Shown here piece after piece: positions 7,433 to 16,678 of a stretch of DNA of 32,050 nt. Every line of letters begins with the position of its first letter. The stretch's first letter is position 1. A program made the position numbers and the translations under genes. The notes below the pieces were generated by a model that saw nothing but the letters and a program-made list of their open reading frames with translations, searched no databases and was not told where the DNA came from. Source of the stretch: Thermoplasmata archaeon (lineage in GTDB: Archaea; Thermoplasmatota; Thermoplasmata; Lutacidiplasmatales; UBA184); assembly GCA_030041735.1 (NCBI GenBank), contig JASIBA010000087.1, positions 1 to 32,050 on the forward strand, read 5' to 3'.

Positions 7433-10400
7433 ATGTCCATGAGCGCACAGCGGAACGAGAATTCCAAGAACTGGTCGGGCCGAAGGGGCGCCTCGATGGT
7501 CCTGGCGCCGGTGATCCTGATCGTCGTGATCATCGTGGTCGGGGCCGGCGGCTATGCCGCGCTGAGTTCGGTGAGCAGCTCCTCGCCCACGACCGTCACG
7601 TCGTGCGCTCCGGCCTCGAGCGCGGCGTGTAAGGCGGCGGCGGGCGGAAACGACGTGAGTACGTTCGTCGCGTTCTCTCCCGCCTTCGGTACTTCTGTCC
7701 TTTCTGTTTCCCAGGGCCAAAGCGTGCCCATCACGGTGAGCGTTCCGGAAGCCGCGTCCAACTACCAGGTCTTCTGGGGCGATGGCACCAACACCACGCA
7801 GGCGGCCCCGACCTTCACGCACACGTACACCAACCTTGGTAACTACGTCATCTCCGCCCAGGCGGAGGTCAAGGGGATCTGGCACACGGGCACGGCGGCT
7901 CTCTACCCCGTCACCGTAGCGCCGTCCCTCGGCACGGACAGCTCCGGGTACTACCCGACCGTCACCGCGACCCTGACCAACGGCTCCACCAGCGCGAACA
8001 ACCTCGGGTGGCTGCCGGGTGGCAAGGGCACGATCACGGTCACGGCCATCTACTCGACCCAGCCCGCGAACCCGAGCTACGTCCCGCAGACCACCTCGTT
8101 CACGTCGAGCGGCGGCACGCAGACCGCGGCCTCCCCGACCGCGAGCGGCGGCTCGGCGAGCTACTCGTTCAGCTCGGCGGGCGTCTACACCATCACCATG
8201 GTGGGCCCGATCAAGAACACGGCCACGTCCCAGACGATCTACCAGAACTACACCTGGTCGGTCTTCGTCAGCCCCAGCGGGCTCGCGCCGGGCTGCGGGC
8301 AGTGCCGGACCAGCTCTTCGGGCACCCACACCTCCCCGCACTCCGGGACGATCACGGCCTACGAGGTCGCGCCCGCCGGCGGGACCACCGTTGACCCGGC
8401 GATCTCGTACGACACGGTGAGCGCCGAGATGGTCTACAACGTCTACCAGACGCTCGTGACCTACAACGGGACGAGCACGGCCACGTTCATCCCGCAGCTC
8501 GCGACCTGCGTGCCGGGCACCGCCCAGTGCGCTTCGCTCTACGGCGGGAACGACCTGATCGCGACCAACGCGAGCGGCGCCGATGTCTACTGGACGTTCG
8601 TGCTCGACTCGAACGCGAAGTTCTACGACCCGGCGACCAAGGCGTCCTGGGGAGTCTACCCGTCCGATGTCGTGTTCAGCTTCGCCCGGACGCTCTCGTA
8701 CGCGGACCTGCCGGGCATCGAGGCAACCGCGGGCTGGATCGACTCGGAAGCGCTGCTTCCCGCCGGCAACCTGAGCTGGGACGTCTCCTCGCTCACCGGC
8801 TACGGGATCCACCAGCCGTTCAACAACACGCCGTACAACATCTTCTCGTCGATGTTGGTCAACGACAGCGCGTACTGTCCGTCGGCCGCGATGACCCAGG
8901 ACCACGGCTGCGTGACGTTCGTCGCGAACGGACCGGGCGCGCAGAACGGCCTCACCCTGCCGAACCGGACGTGGTCGAACTTCCTGCAGTTCATCGCGGA
9001 CCCGCTCGGCAGCGGGATCGTGCCCGCGGGCTGGTTCACCGCCCAGGGATTCGGCGCGGGCCTCCCCGGCTGGGGCCTCCCCGCCAGCTGCCCGTCCAGC
9101 GGTGACTGCCCGATGTACCTCCCCGGCAACTACACGAGCTCGACCGCGTCGGGCTACTGGGCCAACATCAACTCGACGTTCCCCGCGACCAAGTGGGATT
9201 CGATGCAGGAGCTCGAGTTCAACAACCCCAACGTGAACGGCATCGTCCGCTACCAGATGGTAGGATCGGGCCCCTACTACATGGTCGGGAAGTTCAACTC
9301 GGCCGTGGGCTACACGCTGGCCGCGAACCCGGCCTACGCGCAGCCGACCGGCTGCGCCGGCTACCAGTGGTGCGAGCCCGCCCCGGGGACCTACGCGCCG
9401 AACATCAAGGTCTACTGGGACGACTCGGACACGGAAGGTATCCAGCAGTACATCGCGGGCCAGACCGACTTCGCCACGATCCTGGCACCGGAGACTCCCA
9501 CGATGCTGTCGCTGATCCAGCAGGGGAAGATCGGGGCGACGACCGCGCCCACGCTGAACATCTTCTTCTACAGCTACGCGGCCACGTTCGACGTCCAGGC
9601 GGCGCAGGCGATCGACCCGTTCACCCTGAACGTGCCGGGCACCTTCTTCGCGTCGGACGGCGTGCGGAACTTCGTCAACCTGGCGTATCCGTACACCACG
9701 GTCGAGAACACGATCAACACCGTGGACGGTATCCAGTACGGATTCAACTACGGTGGGGCGATCCCGCAGGGGATGGGGGACTACTATCCTGAGAACATCT
9801 CGTGGCCGAACGCAGATCCGACCGGCTCGGCGAGCACGCCGGGCACGGCCGCGTGGTGGTGGGCCCAGATCAACACCCAGGGCAGCAGCGTCTACGACTC
9901 GTGGGTCGCGACGCACTGCAGCAGCTCGACGCCCTGCGAGTTCCCGATCATCGGGGAGCTCGGGGACCCGAGCGGTGACGCGGCGATCCAGCTGTGGATC
10001 CACGAGATCGAGGCGATCTCGGGCGGCGCGCTCCAGCCGAACACGTTCGACCTGAGCTTCAGCCAGCTGGTGACGGACACGCTCTCGAGCACCCCGTCCC
10101 AGATCCCGCTGCCGCTCTACACCCTCGGCTGGGCGCCCGACTTCCCTGACCCGACGGACTACATGCCCACGCTGTGGACGAACGGTTCGTACGGTCTGCC
10201 CGACGCGACGTTCTACACGTTCAGCCAGTCGGCCTACAACGCGGGGACCTGCGGGAACCTGGACAACCTCCCCTACTGGGCGAGCGTCTCGGTGATCCCG
10301 GCCGACTGCCAGGGCGTGGCGTTCATGACGATGGACTACTGGATGGGGATCGCGGGCACCACGCCCGCGGGCTCGCAGCGGGTGCTGCTCTACAACATGA

Positions 10401-10561
10401 TCGAGCACATCGGCAACGCGCTGTCCCTCCAGCAGTACACGCTGCAGCAGAACGGGATCGGCACCTACGCGCCGTGGATCAACCCGGCGACCCTGGACCT
10501 CAACCCGATGTGGGCAGGAGACTTCCTGTTCTACTTCATCCAGGGGAACGGGGTCGTCTGA
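7433..10561 (+). CDS. Family-5 (oligopeptide/dipeptide-type) ABC substrate-binding protein with a PKD/Ig stalk and N-terminal membrane anchor or pilin-like signal
   Basis: RRGASMVLAPVILIVVIIVVGAGGYAAL; PKD signature FWGDGTNTT...FTHTYTNLGNY; SBP_bac_5-type body with VYQTLVTYN, YPSDVVFSFARTL, VGSGPYYMVGKF, GWAPDFPDPTDYM. Confidence 0.88.
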   Translation: MSMSAQRNENSKNWSGRRGASMVLAPVILIVVIIVVGAGGYAALSSVSSSSPTTVTSCAPASSAACKAAAGGNDVSTFVAFSPAFGTSVLSVSQGQSVPITVSVPEAASNYQVFWGDGTNTTQAAPTFTHTYTNLGNYVISAQAEVKGIWHTGTAALYPVTVAPSLGTDSSGYYPTVTATLTNGSTSANNLGWLPGGKGTITVTAIYSTQPANPSYVPQTTSFTSSGGTQTAASPTASGGSASYSFSSAGVYTITMVGPIKNTATSQTIYQNYTWSVFVSPSGLAPGCGQCRTSSSGTHTSPHSGTITAYEVAPAGGTTVDPAISYDTVSAEMVYNVYQTLVTYNGTSTATFIPQLATCVPGTAQCASLYGGNDLIATNASGADVYWTFVLDSNAKFYDPATKASWGVYPSDVVFSFARTLSYADLPGIEATAGWIDSEALLPAGNLSWDVSSLTGYGIHQPFNNTPYNIFSSMLVNDSAYCPSAAMTQDHGCVTFVANGPGAQNGLTLPNRTWSNFLQFIADPLGSGIVPAGWFTAQGFGAGLPGWGLPASCPSSGDCPMYLPGNYTSSTASGYWANINSTFPATKWDSMQELEFNNPNVNGIVRYQMVGSGPYYMVGKFNSAVGYTLAANPAYAQPTGCAGYQWCEPAPGTYAPNIKVYWDDSDTEGIQQYIAGQTDFATILAPETPTMLSLIQQGKIGATTAPTLNIFFYSYAATFDVQAAQAIDPFTLNVPGTFFASDGVRNFVNLAYPYTTVENTINTVDGIQYGFNYGGAIPQGMGDYYPENISWPNADPTGSASTPGTAAWWWAQINTQGSSVYDSWVATHCSSSTPCEFPIIGELGDPSGDAAIQLWIHEIEAISGGALQPNTFDLSFSQLVTDTLSSTPSQIPLPLYTLGWAPDFPDPTDYMPTLWTNGSYGLPDATFYTFSQSAYNAGTCGNLDNLPYWASVSVIPADCQGVAFMTMDYWMGIAGTTPAGSQRVLLYNMIEHIGNALSLQQYTLQQNGIGTYAPWINPATLDLNPMWAGDFLFYFIQGNGVV

Positions 10562-10627
10562 GCTCGGTCGGCGGTCGTCGGCGGTCCAGCCCGGATCGCA
10601 CGGACCAACCCTTTCTCCCTCGGACGG

Positions 10628-10644
10628 GGGCCCGGTTCGGGCCC
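10628..10644. terminator. GC hairpin in the convergent intergenic region
   Basis: GGGCCCG-GTT-CGGGCCC, preceded by the pyrimidine tract accctttctccctc; between stops at 10561 (+) and 10748 (-). Confidence 0.35.
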
Positions 10645-10747
10645 TCGCCGAGATTGTCTCGTGAACTTCGAGCGATGATCGACCGACGGTCGACGCTCTC
10701 GGGATCGGGGTAGCCCGGCGCTGGCCCTGTGTCGGCCGATCGGATCC

Positions 10748-11221
10748 CTACAGGAACTCCTTGGGATCGGGGGCCGTCTCGGTCGCGCCCGAGACCGGAG
10801 CATGGCCCCGGACCTCCTCGGCCTCGGGGGTCCATCGGCCCACGGGCACGGGGCGGAGCCACCAGAGCCGGTTCTCCGCGTTCCGGCCGTGGGAGACGCT
10901 CTCCGGGCGGTGCCAGAGGTACTGCCAGAGGACGATCTCGAGGTACACGGCGACCGCGAGCAGGAGCAGGGTCAGCGCGCCGTAGGTGAACGCGCTCACG
11001 ACGACCCAGACGTCCACGATCAGGAACGCGAGACCGAGCCACCATTTCGCGGCGCTGAAGAGGAACCACTCCCGCCACGAGGGCCCCGGATCCTGCCGGG
11101 CCAGTTCCATCTCCTGGCGGACCTCGGGAGGGAGGTCCTTCCGGCTCGGCAGGCCGAACCAGCGCGCCTTGCCGCCGGATCCGGAGTCCGGAGGCGTCTC
11201 GGAAAAGTCGCCGGTCGCCAT
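10748..11221 (-). CDS. Small two-TM protein at the end of the opp-like operon, function unknown
   Basis: 157 aa; hydrophobic WWLGLAFLIVDVWVVVSAFTYGALTLLLLAVAVYLEIVLW; co-directional, 27 nt after the ATPase. Confidence 0.65.
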   Translation of the reverse strand: MATGDFSETPPDSGSGGKARWFGLPSRKDLPPEVRQEMELARQDPGPSWREWFLFSAAKWWLGLAFLIVDVWVVVSAFTYGALTLLLLAVAVYLEIVLWQYLWHRPESVSHGRNAENRLWWLRPVPVGRWTPEAEEVRGHAPVSGATETAPDPKEFL

Positions 11222-11248
11222 GGCCCTCGAGGAGAGCCCCCCGCCGCG

Positions 11249-12460
11249 CTAGCTCGCGACGCCCGGGGAGGCCGGAGCGGAATCGGGAAGCGGGGCGGCC
11301 GCCGTGGGTTCCTCCCCGGCCGGTTCCCCGGGCGGCGTGTACAGGTGGCAGGAGACCCAGTGCCGGGGCCGGATCTCCACGAGCTTCGGTTCCACCTTCG
11401 AACAGACCGGCATCACGGCCGGGCACCGGGTGTGGAAGCGGCAACCGGACGGCGGGGCCGCGGGGCTCGGGACGTCCCCCTGCAGCACGATCCGCTGGCG
11501 CTTGAGGGTCGGATCCGGGATCGGGATGGCGGACAGGAGCGCCTGCGTGTAGGGGTGCAACGTCCGCGTGAACAACTCGTCGGTCGGGGCCTCCTCCACG
11601 ATCTGGCCGAGGTACATGACGACGACCCGTTGGCTCATCGCACGGACGACCGACAGGTGGTGGGAGATGAACAGGTAGGAGATCTGCTGCTCGTCCTGGA
11701 GCGTCCGCAGGATGTTCAGGATCTGGGCCTGGACGGAGACGTCGAGCGCACTGGTCGGCTCGTCGAGCACGATGAACTCGGGGCGACGGGCGAGCGCGCG
11801 GGCGATGCCGATCCGCTGGCGCTGTCCGCCGGAGAACTCGTGGGGGAACCGCCACAGGTGTTCGGGGTTCAGCCCCACCTCCCGGAGCAGCTCCGCGGCC
11901 CGCTCGTAGCGCTGGGCGCGGGAGCCCACGCGCTGGATGGCGAGCGGCTCGGTGACGATGTCGCGGACCAGCATCCGGGGCGAGAGCGAGCTGTAGGGGT
12001 CCTGGAAGACGATCTGGAGGCGTCCCCGCAGCTCCCGCATCTGCCGCGACGACTTCCGGTACAGCGAGTACTGCTCCGCGATCTCGTCCAGCTCGGCCAG
12101 GGACTCCGCGGCCGCCGCCGCCTGCCCGTTGTTGGGCTCCGCGGCGCCCCCCGGGGCGATGGCTCGGTAGAGCCCGTCGAGCTTCGCGTAGACCTCGGGC
12201 GGAGGCCGGTAGTAGGTGTGGCCCGAGGTCGGCTCGATCAGCCGGAGGACCAGGCGCCCCATGGTGGTCTTGCCGCAGCCGGACTCGCCGACGAGCCCGA
12301 CCGTCTCGCCCTGGTGGACCGTGATGTTGACGCCGTCGACCGCGTGGACGTCGCCGATGTGCGCGGAGAAGACGCCGCCCCGGATGGGGAACAGTTTCCG
12401 GACGTTCCGGGCGGCGAGAACGACAGGCCGACCCTCCATGGCAGGATCCGGCAGTGCCAT
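11249..12460 (-). CDS. Oligopeptide ABC transporter ATPase, OppF/DppF-like
   Basis: [70 protein letters not shown]-terminal [19 protein letters not shown]. Confidence 0.95.
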   Translation of the reverse strand: MALPDPAMEGRPVVLAARNVRKLFPIRGGVFSAHIGDVHAVDGVNITVHQGETVGLVGESGCGKTTMGRLVLRLIEPTSGHTYYRPPPEVYAKLDGLYRAIAPGGAAEPNNGQAAAAAESLAELDEIAEQYSLYRKSSRQMRELRGRLQIVFQDPYSSLSPRMLVRDIVTEPLAIQRVGSRAQRYERAAELLREVGLNPEHLWRFPHEFSGGQRQRIGIARALARRPEFIVLDEPTSALDVSVQAQILNILRTLQDEQQISYLFISHHLSVVRAMSQRVVVMYLGQIVEEAPTDELFTRTLHPYTQALLSAIPIPDPTLKRQRIVLQGDVPSPAAPPSGCRFHTRCPAVMPVCSKVEPKLVEIRPRHWVSCHLYTPPGEPAGEEPTAAAPLPDSAPASPGVAS

Positions 12461-12467
12461 GGCTCTC

Positions 12468-14165
12468 CTAATTCACGGCGACGGGACCCTTGTATAAATA
12501 GCAGGCGACGGTGTGACCCTCGCCCTCGACCGTCGTCGGCGGCCGCTTCTCTTTGCAGATCGGCATCGCGTACGGACACCGCGGGTGGAAGCGGCATCCG
12601 GTCGGCGGAGTGATCAGGTTGGGCACGGCGCCCGGGATCGACGCGAGCCGCTTCGTCGGCTCGTCCACCCGGGGGATCGAGGCGAGCAGCCCCTGGGAGT
12701 AGGGGTGGAGGGGCCGCCGGAACAGCTCCTGGACCGGTGCCGTCTCCACGATCACGCCCGCGTACATGACGCAGACCCGATCGGCGACCTCGGCGATCAC
12801 CGCCAGGTCGTGGGTGATCAGCAGGATCGCGGTGCCGACCCGGTGCTTGAGCTCGCGCATCATCTCCAGGATCTGAGCCTGGATCGTGACGTCGAGCGCG
12901 GTCGTTGGCTCGTCCGCGATGAGCACGTCCGGGTCCGCGGAGAGCGCCATCGCGATCATCACGCGCTGGATCATCCCGCCCGACAGCTCGTGCGGATAGC
13001 CGCGCGCCACCCGGGCCGGGTTCGCGATCGCGACCCCCTCGAGGAGCTGGACCGTCTCCCAGAACGCCTCGGTCGTGACCGGCTTCTTGACGTGGCCCCG
13101 GATCCCCCACAGCCCGAAGTAGAACGTCCGGTACCGCAGCGCCCGGATCTTCCGGGAGACGGCCCGACGCTCGCGCCCCCGGGGCGCCCGGGTGCGCATC
13201 TCCTCGAGGTAGACGCCGTTGAGCTTCTCCACGAGCTCCATCCGCTTGAGCTCGCGCCGGAGGTAGCTCCGCTGGAACGCCGAGAGCTTCAGGCGGGCGA
13301 ACCGCCGTCGCACCTCCTCGCCGGAGTCCGAGAGCGTCGCGCCGGCGTCCCGCGCCGTGTAGTAGCTCTCTGTGCCGATCGAGGTGAGCCCCGCGATCCG
13401 ACCGATGTCCGCCGCCGCGGCGAGAGCGGCCGCCCGGTCGGCCGAGCGAGCGGCCCAGACGAGTCGGTCGAGCGCCGCGTCGAGGCTGGTCTCGCTGCCC
13501 TCGGCGGCGGGCGCCTCGGGCGGCCCGGCGGTCCCGCCCCGCGGCGCCACCTGGGCGGCGACCTTCGCCGCGTCCGCGTCGAGCAGGCGCTGCACGACCT
13601 CCCGGCCGCGGTGGAGCAGGAGGGCCTCCGACACCTGGTCGGAGATCGAGAAGATCGGGTTCATCGCCTGCGACGGCTCTTGGAAGATCATCGAGATGCC
13701 GCCGCCCCGGATCGCGGCCATCCGCTCCGTCGCGGCGCGGATCCTCCGGAAGGAGCGCTTGATCTTCACGCGCCCGGTGTCGCCGATCGGCTTGAACGAG
13801 GCCTCGCGGTCGAGATCCCAGAGGACGTCGGCCCCGCGGAACAGGACGCTCCCGGACATGATCCGGCCGGGCGGATCCGGGATGAGCCGCGTGATGGAGA
13901 ACGACGTGACGCTCTTGCCGCAGCCGGTCTCGCCGACGAGCCCGAGCGTCTCGCCCTTCTTCAGCTTGAACGTGACCCCGTCGAGCGCCTTGACGACTCC
14001 GTCGTACGTGTAGAAGTAGGTCTTCAGGTCCCGGACGTTGAGCACGATCGGGTCCGCGTCCGGTCGGCTCGGGTCGGCCACGGTCTCGAGCGCCCCGACC
14101 TCGAGCGCCGGGCTCTCCTCCGTGGGCGGGAGGGAGGTCGCGGTGCGCGGAGCGGCGGTCGCCAT
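12468..14165 (-). CDS. Oligopeptide ABC transporter ATPase, OppD/DppD-like, with a large internal insertion
   Basis: [88 protein letters not shown]. Confidence 0.95.
   Translation of the reverse strand: MATAAPRTATSLPPTEESPALEVGALETVADPSRPDADPIVLNVRDLKTYFYTYDGVVKALDGVTFKLKKGETLGLVGETGCGKSVTSFSITRLIPDPPGRIMSGSVLFRGADVLWDLDREASFKPIGDTGRVKIKRSFRRIRAATERMAAIRGGGISMIFQEPSQAMNPIFSISDQVSEALLLHRGREVVQRLLDADAAKVAAQVAPRGGTAGPPEAPAAEGSETSLDAALDRLVWAARSADRAAALAAAADIGRIAGLTSIGTESYYTARDAGATLSDSGEEVRRRFARLKLSAFQRSYLRRELKRMELVEKLNGVYLEEMRTRAPRGRERRAVSRKIRALRYRTFYFGLWGIRGHVKKPVTTEAFWETVQLLEGVAIANPARVARGYPHELSGGMIQRVMIAMALSADPDVLIADEPTTALDVTIQAQILEMMRELKHRVGTAILLITHDLAVIAEVADRVCVMYAGVIVETAPVQELFRRPLHPYSQGLLASIPRVDEPTKRLASIPGAVPNLITPPTGCRFHPRCPYAMPICKEKRPPTTVEGEGHTVACYLYKGPVAVN
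12493..12500 (-). promoter_or_regulatory. Candidate internal promoter for the OppF-like gene inside the 3' end of the OppD-like CDS
   Basis: TATTTATA on minus, centred about 36 nt from the ATG at 12460, embedded in codons TAT TTA TAC (Y-L-Y). Confidence 0.45.
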
Positions 14166-14174
14166 CCTCTCTCT

Positions 14175-15302
14175 CTACCTCCGCAGCCGGGGATCCAGCG
14201 CGTCCCGGAGTCCGTCGGCGAGGAAGTTCACGCTGATCGCGAAGAGGAACAGCGCCAGGCCGGGGAACAGCAGCTGCCACCACGGGATGACGCAGGTCGC
14301 GATCTGGCACGAATCCCAGAAGGCGCTGAGGTCCGCGACCGAGAGCGCCGCGATGGTGCCCCACTCGGGCAGGTAGGTGGACGGGAAGATCCGGATCCCG
14401 AGGAAGACGATCGTCCCGATGATGATCGGGATCGTCCCCACGTCGAGGGACATCTGGATGAACACCGGGTAGACGCTGTTGGGGACGATGTGGCGCAGGA
14501 TGATCCGCCCGCGGCCCGCGCCGCTCGCCCGGGCCGCCTCGACGTACTTCTGCTCCCGGACGACGAGCACCTGACCTCGGACGAGACGGGCGTAGAACGG
14601 CCACCACGTCACGAGGAAGCCTCCGATGAGGAGGTAGATGTGGGACGCGAAATCCGTCCCGCTCGAAGGTAACAGGGTGATCAGCACGGTCACGACGACG
14701 ATCACGAAGAGCAACTGCGGGATCGAGAGGAAGATGTCGACCAACCGCATCAGGCCCTCATCGACGACCCCGCCCATGTAGCCCGAGACCGCGCCGAGGA
14801 ACAGCCCGATCGTCGCGCCGGCGCCCACGATCGTGAGCGAGATGAGGAGGGACCAATCCGATCCTCGTAACAGGCCGTCGTAGGTGTTGTAGAAGTACTG
14901 GATCGGCGGGTCGACGGTCAGCGAGCCCAGCGGGAGCGGACCCGGTTGGGTGAAGCTCGCCCAGGTCGGGGCGATCACCGAGGGGAAGTTCGCGGGGGTC
15001 TCGTAGCAGCCCGGCCCCGGCGGGACCGTGCCCTGGGGGTACGTGCACACGGAGGGCGGGAACGGACAGGAGGCCCCGTTCGTCGCGCAGTACTCCGTCA
15101 TGTACTCGTACGAGAGCGGCGTGGTGAGGGCGTAGACCGCGACGGCCGCGATCAGGATCAGGATGATCAGCCCGGCCATCGCGAGGCCGTTGCGTCGGAG
15201 GAAGTACCACGTGCGCTTGGTCTGCGCGATCCGCGGCGCCATCCGCTGGCGGAACGACGGGGCGCCGGTCGACGATTCGTAGACGTCCGGCGGGGTGCTC
15301 AT
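14175..15302 (-). CDS. Peptide ABC transporter permease, OppC/DppC-like
   Basis: TWYFLRRNGLAMAGLIILILIA; EAARASGAGRGRIILRHIVPN permease signature; multiple TMs; SD GGAGGAGG upstream. Confidence 0.92.
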   Translation of the reverse strand: MSTPPDVYESSTGAPSFRQRMAPRIAQTKRTWYFLRRNGLAMAGLIILILIAAVAVYALTTPLSYEYMTEYCATNGASCPFPPSVCTYPQGTVPPGPGCYETPANFPSVIAPTWASFTQPGPLPLGSLTVDPPIQYFYNTYDGLLRGSDWSLLISLTIVGAGATIGLFLGAVSGYMGGVVDEGLMRLVDIFLSIPQLLFVIVVVTVLITLLPSSGTDFASHIYLLIGGFLVTWWPFYARLVRGQVLVVREQKYVEAARASGAGRGRIILRHIVPNSVYPVFIQMSLDVGTIPIIIGTIVFLGIRIFPSTYLPEWGTIAALSVADLSAFWDSCQIATCVIPWWQLLFPGLALFLFAISVNFLADGLRDALDPRLRR

Positions 15303-15324
15303 GGTGGATCGCGTCCTCCTCCGC

Positions 15325-16548
15325 CTACCCCAGCCGGACCCTCGGATCCAGGTAGGCGTACAGCACGTCGACGATCAGGTTCGCGCCGACCACGAGGAAG
15401 GTGAACAGGAGCGTCGTCCCGAAGACGAGCCCGATGTCGATCGGCGTGATGACCGAGTACGCCAGCAGCTGGCCCACGCCGTGCAGGTTGAACAGCAGCT
15501 CAATGACGGGGAATCCGCCCACGAACGAGGCGAAGGTGAGCCCCAGGACCGTCACGGTCACGTTGAGGGAGTTCCGTCCGGCATGGCGCCGCACGACGGT
15601 CCGCTCCGGCACGCCCTTGGCCCGCGCCGTCCGGACGAAGTCGAGGTTCATGACCTCGAGCATGCTGTTCCGGACGAACCGCAGCAGCAGCGCGATCGTG
15701 CCGTAGGCGATGATGAGCGCCGGGAGGATCATGCGCAGCACGGTGTCGAAGGCGAGCCACCACTGTCCGTGGATCAACGCGTCGACCGTCGGGAAGCCGG
15801 TCGGGTGGCTGATGTACCCGGCGGTCAGCCACGAGGGATACCCGAAATTCGACGGATCGGGCGCGGCGTAGCAGTACGGTTGGGGCCAGGACCCCGTGAA
15901 GTCCTGGAACGTGGTCCCCGTGGAGCAGAAGAAGGAGTGGTAGCCGTTGATCGAACCTAATCCGATCAGGACGGCGGCGAGCACGAGGCTGCCGAGCAGG
16001 AACGTCGGGAGGGCGAACCCGGAGAACGACATGACCCGGGACGCCTGGTCCACGGGTCGGTTCCGGTAGACGGCCGAGAGGTTCCCGAGCGGGATGCCGA
16101 TGGCCATGATGATCGCTAACGAGAGGGCCGCGAGCTCCAGCGTGTACGGGAGGAACCACCCGAGCACGGTGGTCACCGCCTGGGCCTTGGCCTCGGGGTA
16201 CGTGTAGGTGACCGCGCTCTGGTTCCCGACGTGCCCCCAATTGAAAGTCAAACTATTGTACATCCATAAGCCCCATTGGACCCAGACCCCCTGGTTCAAT
16301 CCGAGCTTGTTCAGCGCGTAGTGGTAGTACGGGTTCGAGCAGTTCTGCGTCGCGTTCGCCGGACAGACCCCTTGGCCCGGGGCGAGCGTCTTCGCGTACG
16401 ACTGTCCGCGGGGGGGAACGCCCAGGTACGCGGTGAATCGCTCCGTGAGGGGCACCGCGCTGACCAGCACGAACGTGATGGTCATTACGCCGAGAATGAT
16501 CGGGATGATCAGCAGGAGTCGGCGCACCACATAGGTCCACATCCGCAT
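15325..16548 (-). CDS. Peptide ABC transporter permease, OppB/DppB-like (paralog 1)
   Basis: MRMWTYVVRRLLLIIPIILGVMTITFVL; VRTARAKGVPERTVVRRHAGRNSLN permease signature; ATG at 16548 after a G-rich SD. Confidence 0.92.
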   Translation of the reverse strand: MRMWTYVVRRLLLIIPIILGVMTITFVLVSAVPLTERFTAYLGVPPRGQSYAKTLAPGQGVCPANATQNCSNPYYHYALNKLGLNQGVWVQWGLWMYNSLTFNWGHVGNQSAVTYTYPEAKAQAVTTVLGWFLPYTLELAALSLAIIMAIGIPLGNLSAVYRNRPVDQASRVMSFSGFALPTFLLGSLVLAAVLIGLGSINGYHSFFCSTGTTFQDFTGSWPQPYCYAAPDPSNFGYPSWLTAGYISHPTGFPTVDALIHGQWWLAFDTVLRMILPALIIAYGTIALLLRFVRNSMLEVMNLDFVRTARAKGVPERTVVRRHAGRNSLNVTVTVLGLTFASFVGGFPVIELLFNLHGVGQLLAYSVITPIDIGLVFGTTLLFTFLVVGANLIVDVLYAYLDPRVRLG

Positions 16549-16561
16549 GTGCGCCGCCCCC

Positions 16562-16585
16562 CTCGGCGGTCTCCCGGCCGCCGAG
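16562..16585. promoter_or_regulatory. 8-bp perfect inverted repeat at the predicted start of the paralog-1 transcript
   Basis: CTCGGCGG-N8-CCGCCGAG between the TATA (16607-16614) and the ATG (16548). Confidence 0.4.
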
Positions 16586-16606
16586 CCATGGCGAGACACG
16601 GGCCGC

Positions 16607-16614
16607 TATATATA
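16607..16614 (-). promoter_or_regulatory. TATA box for permease paralog 1
   Basis: ctatatatag in GC-rich surroundings, about 60 nt upstream of the ATG at 16548. Confidence 0.65.
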
Positions 16615-16678
16615 GAGGGCAGAAGCGCGCCGCTTCCCGTCAGCTACTTGGGGGGTGTCGGGAGAAAATGGGTCGCGC

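Noticed and set aside
6656-10408. 1250-aa minus-strand ORF
   Set aside because: Only the last 232 codons (6656-7351) are rpe; the rest is an antisense shadow of the SBP gene with Arg/Val/Gly-rich nonsense composition typical of GC-rich DNA
10802-14672. Long plus-strand ORFs (603 and 719 aa)
   Set aside because: Antisense to the two ATPase genes, whose motifs are unambiguous on the minus strand
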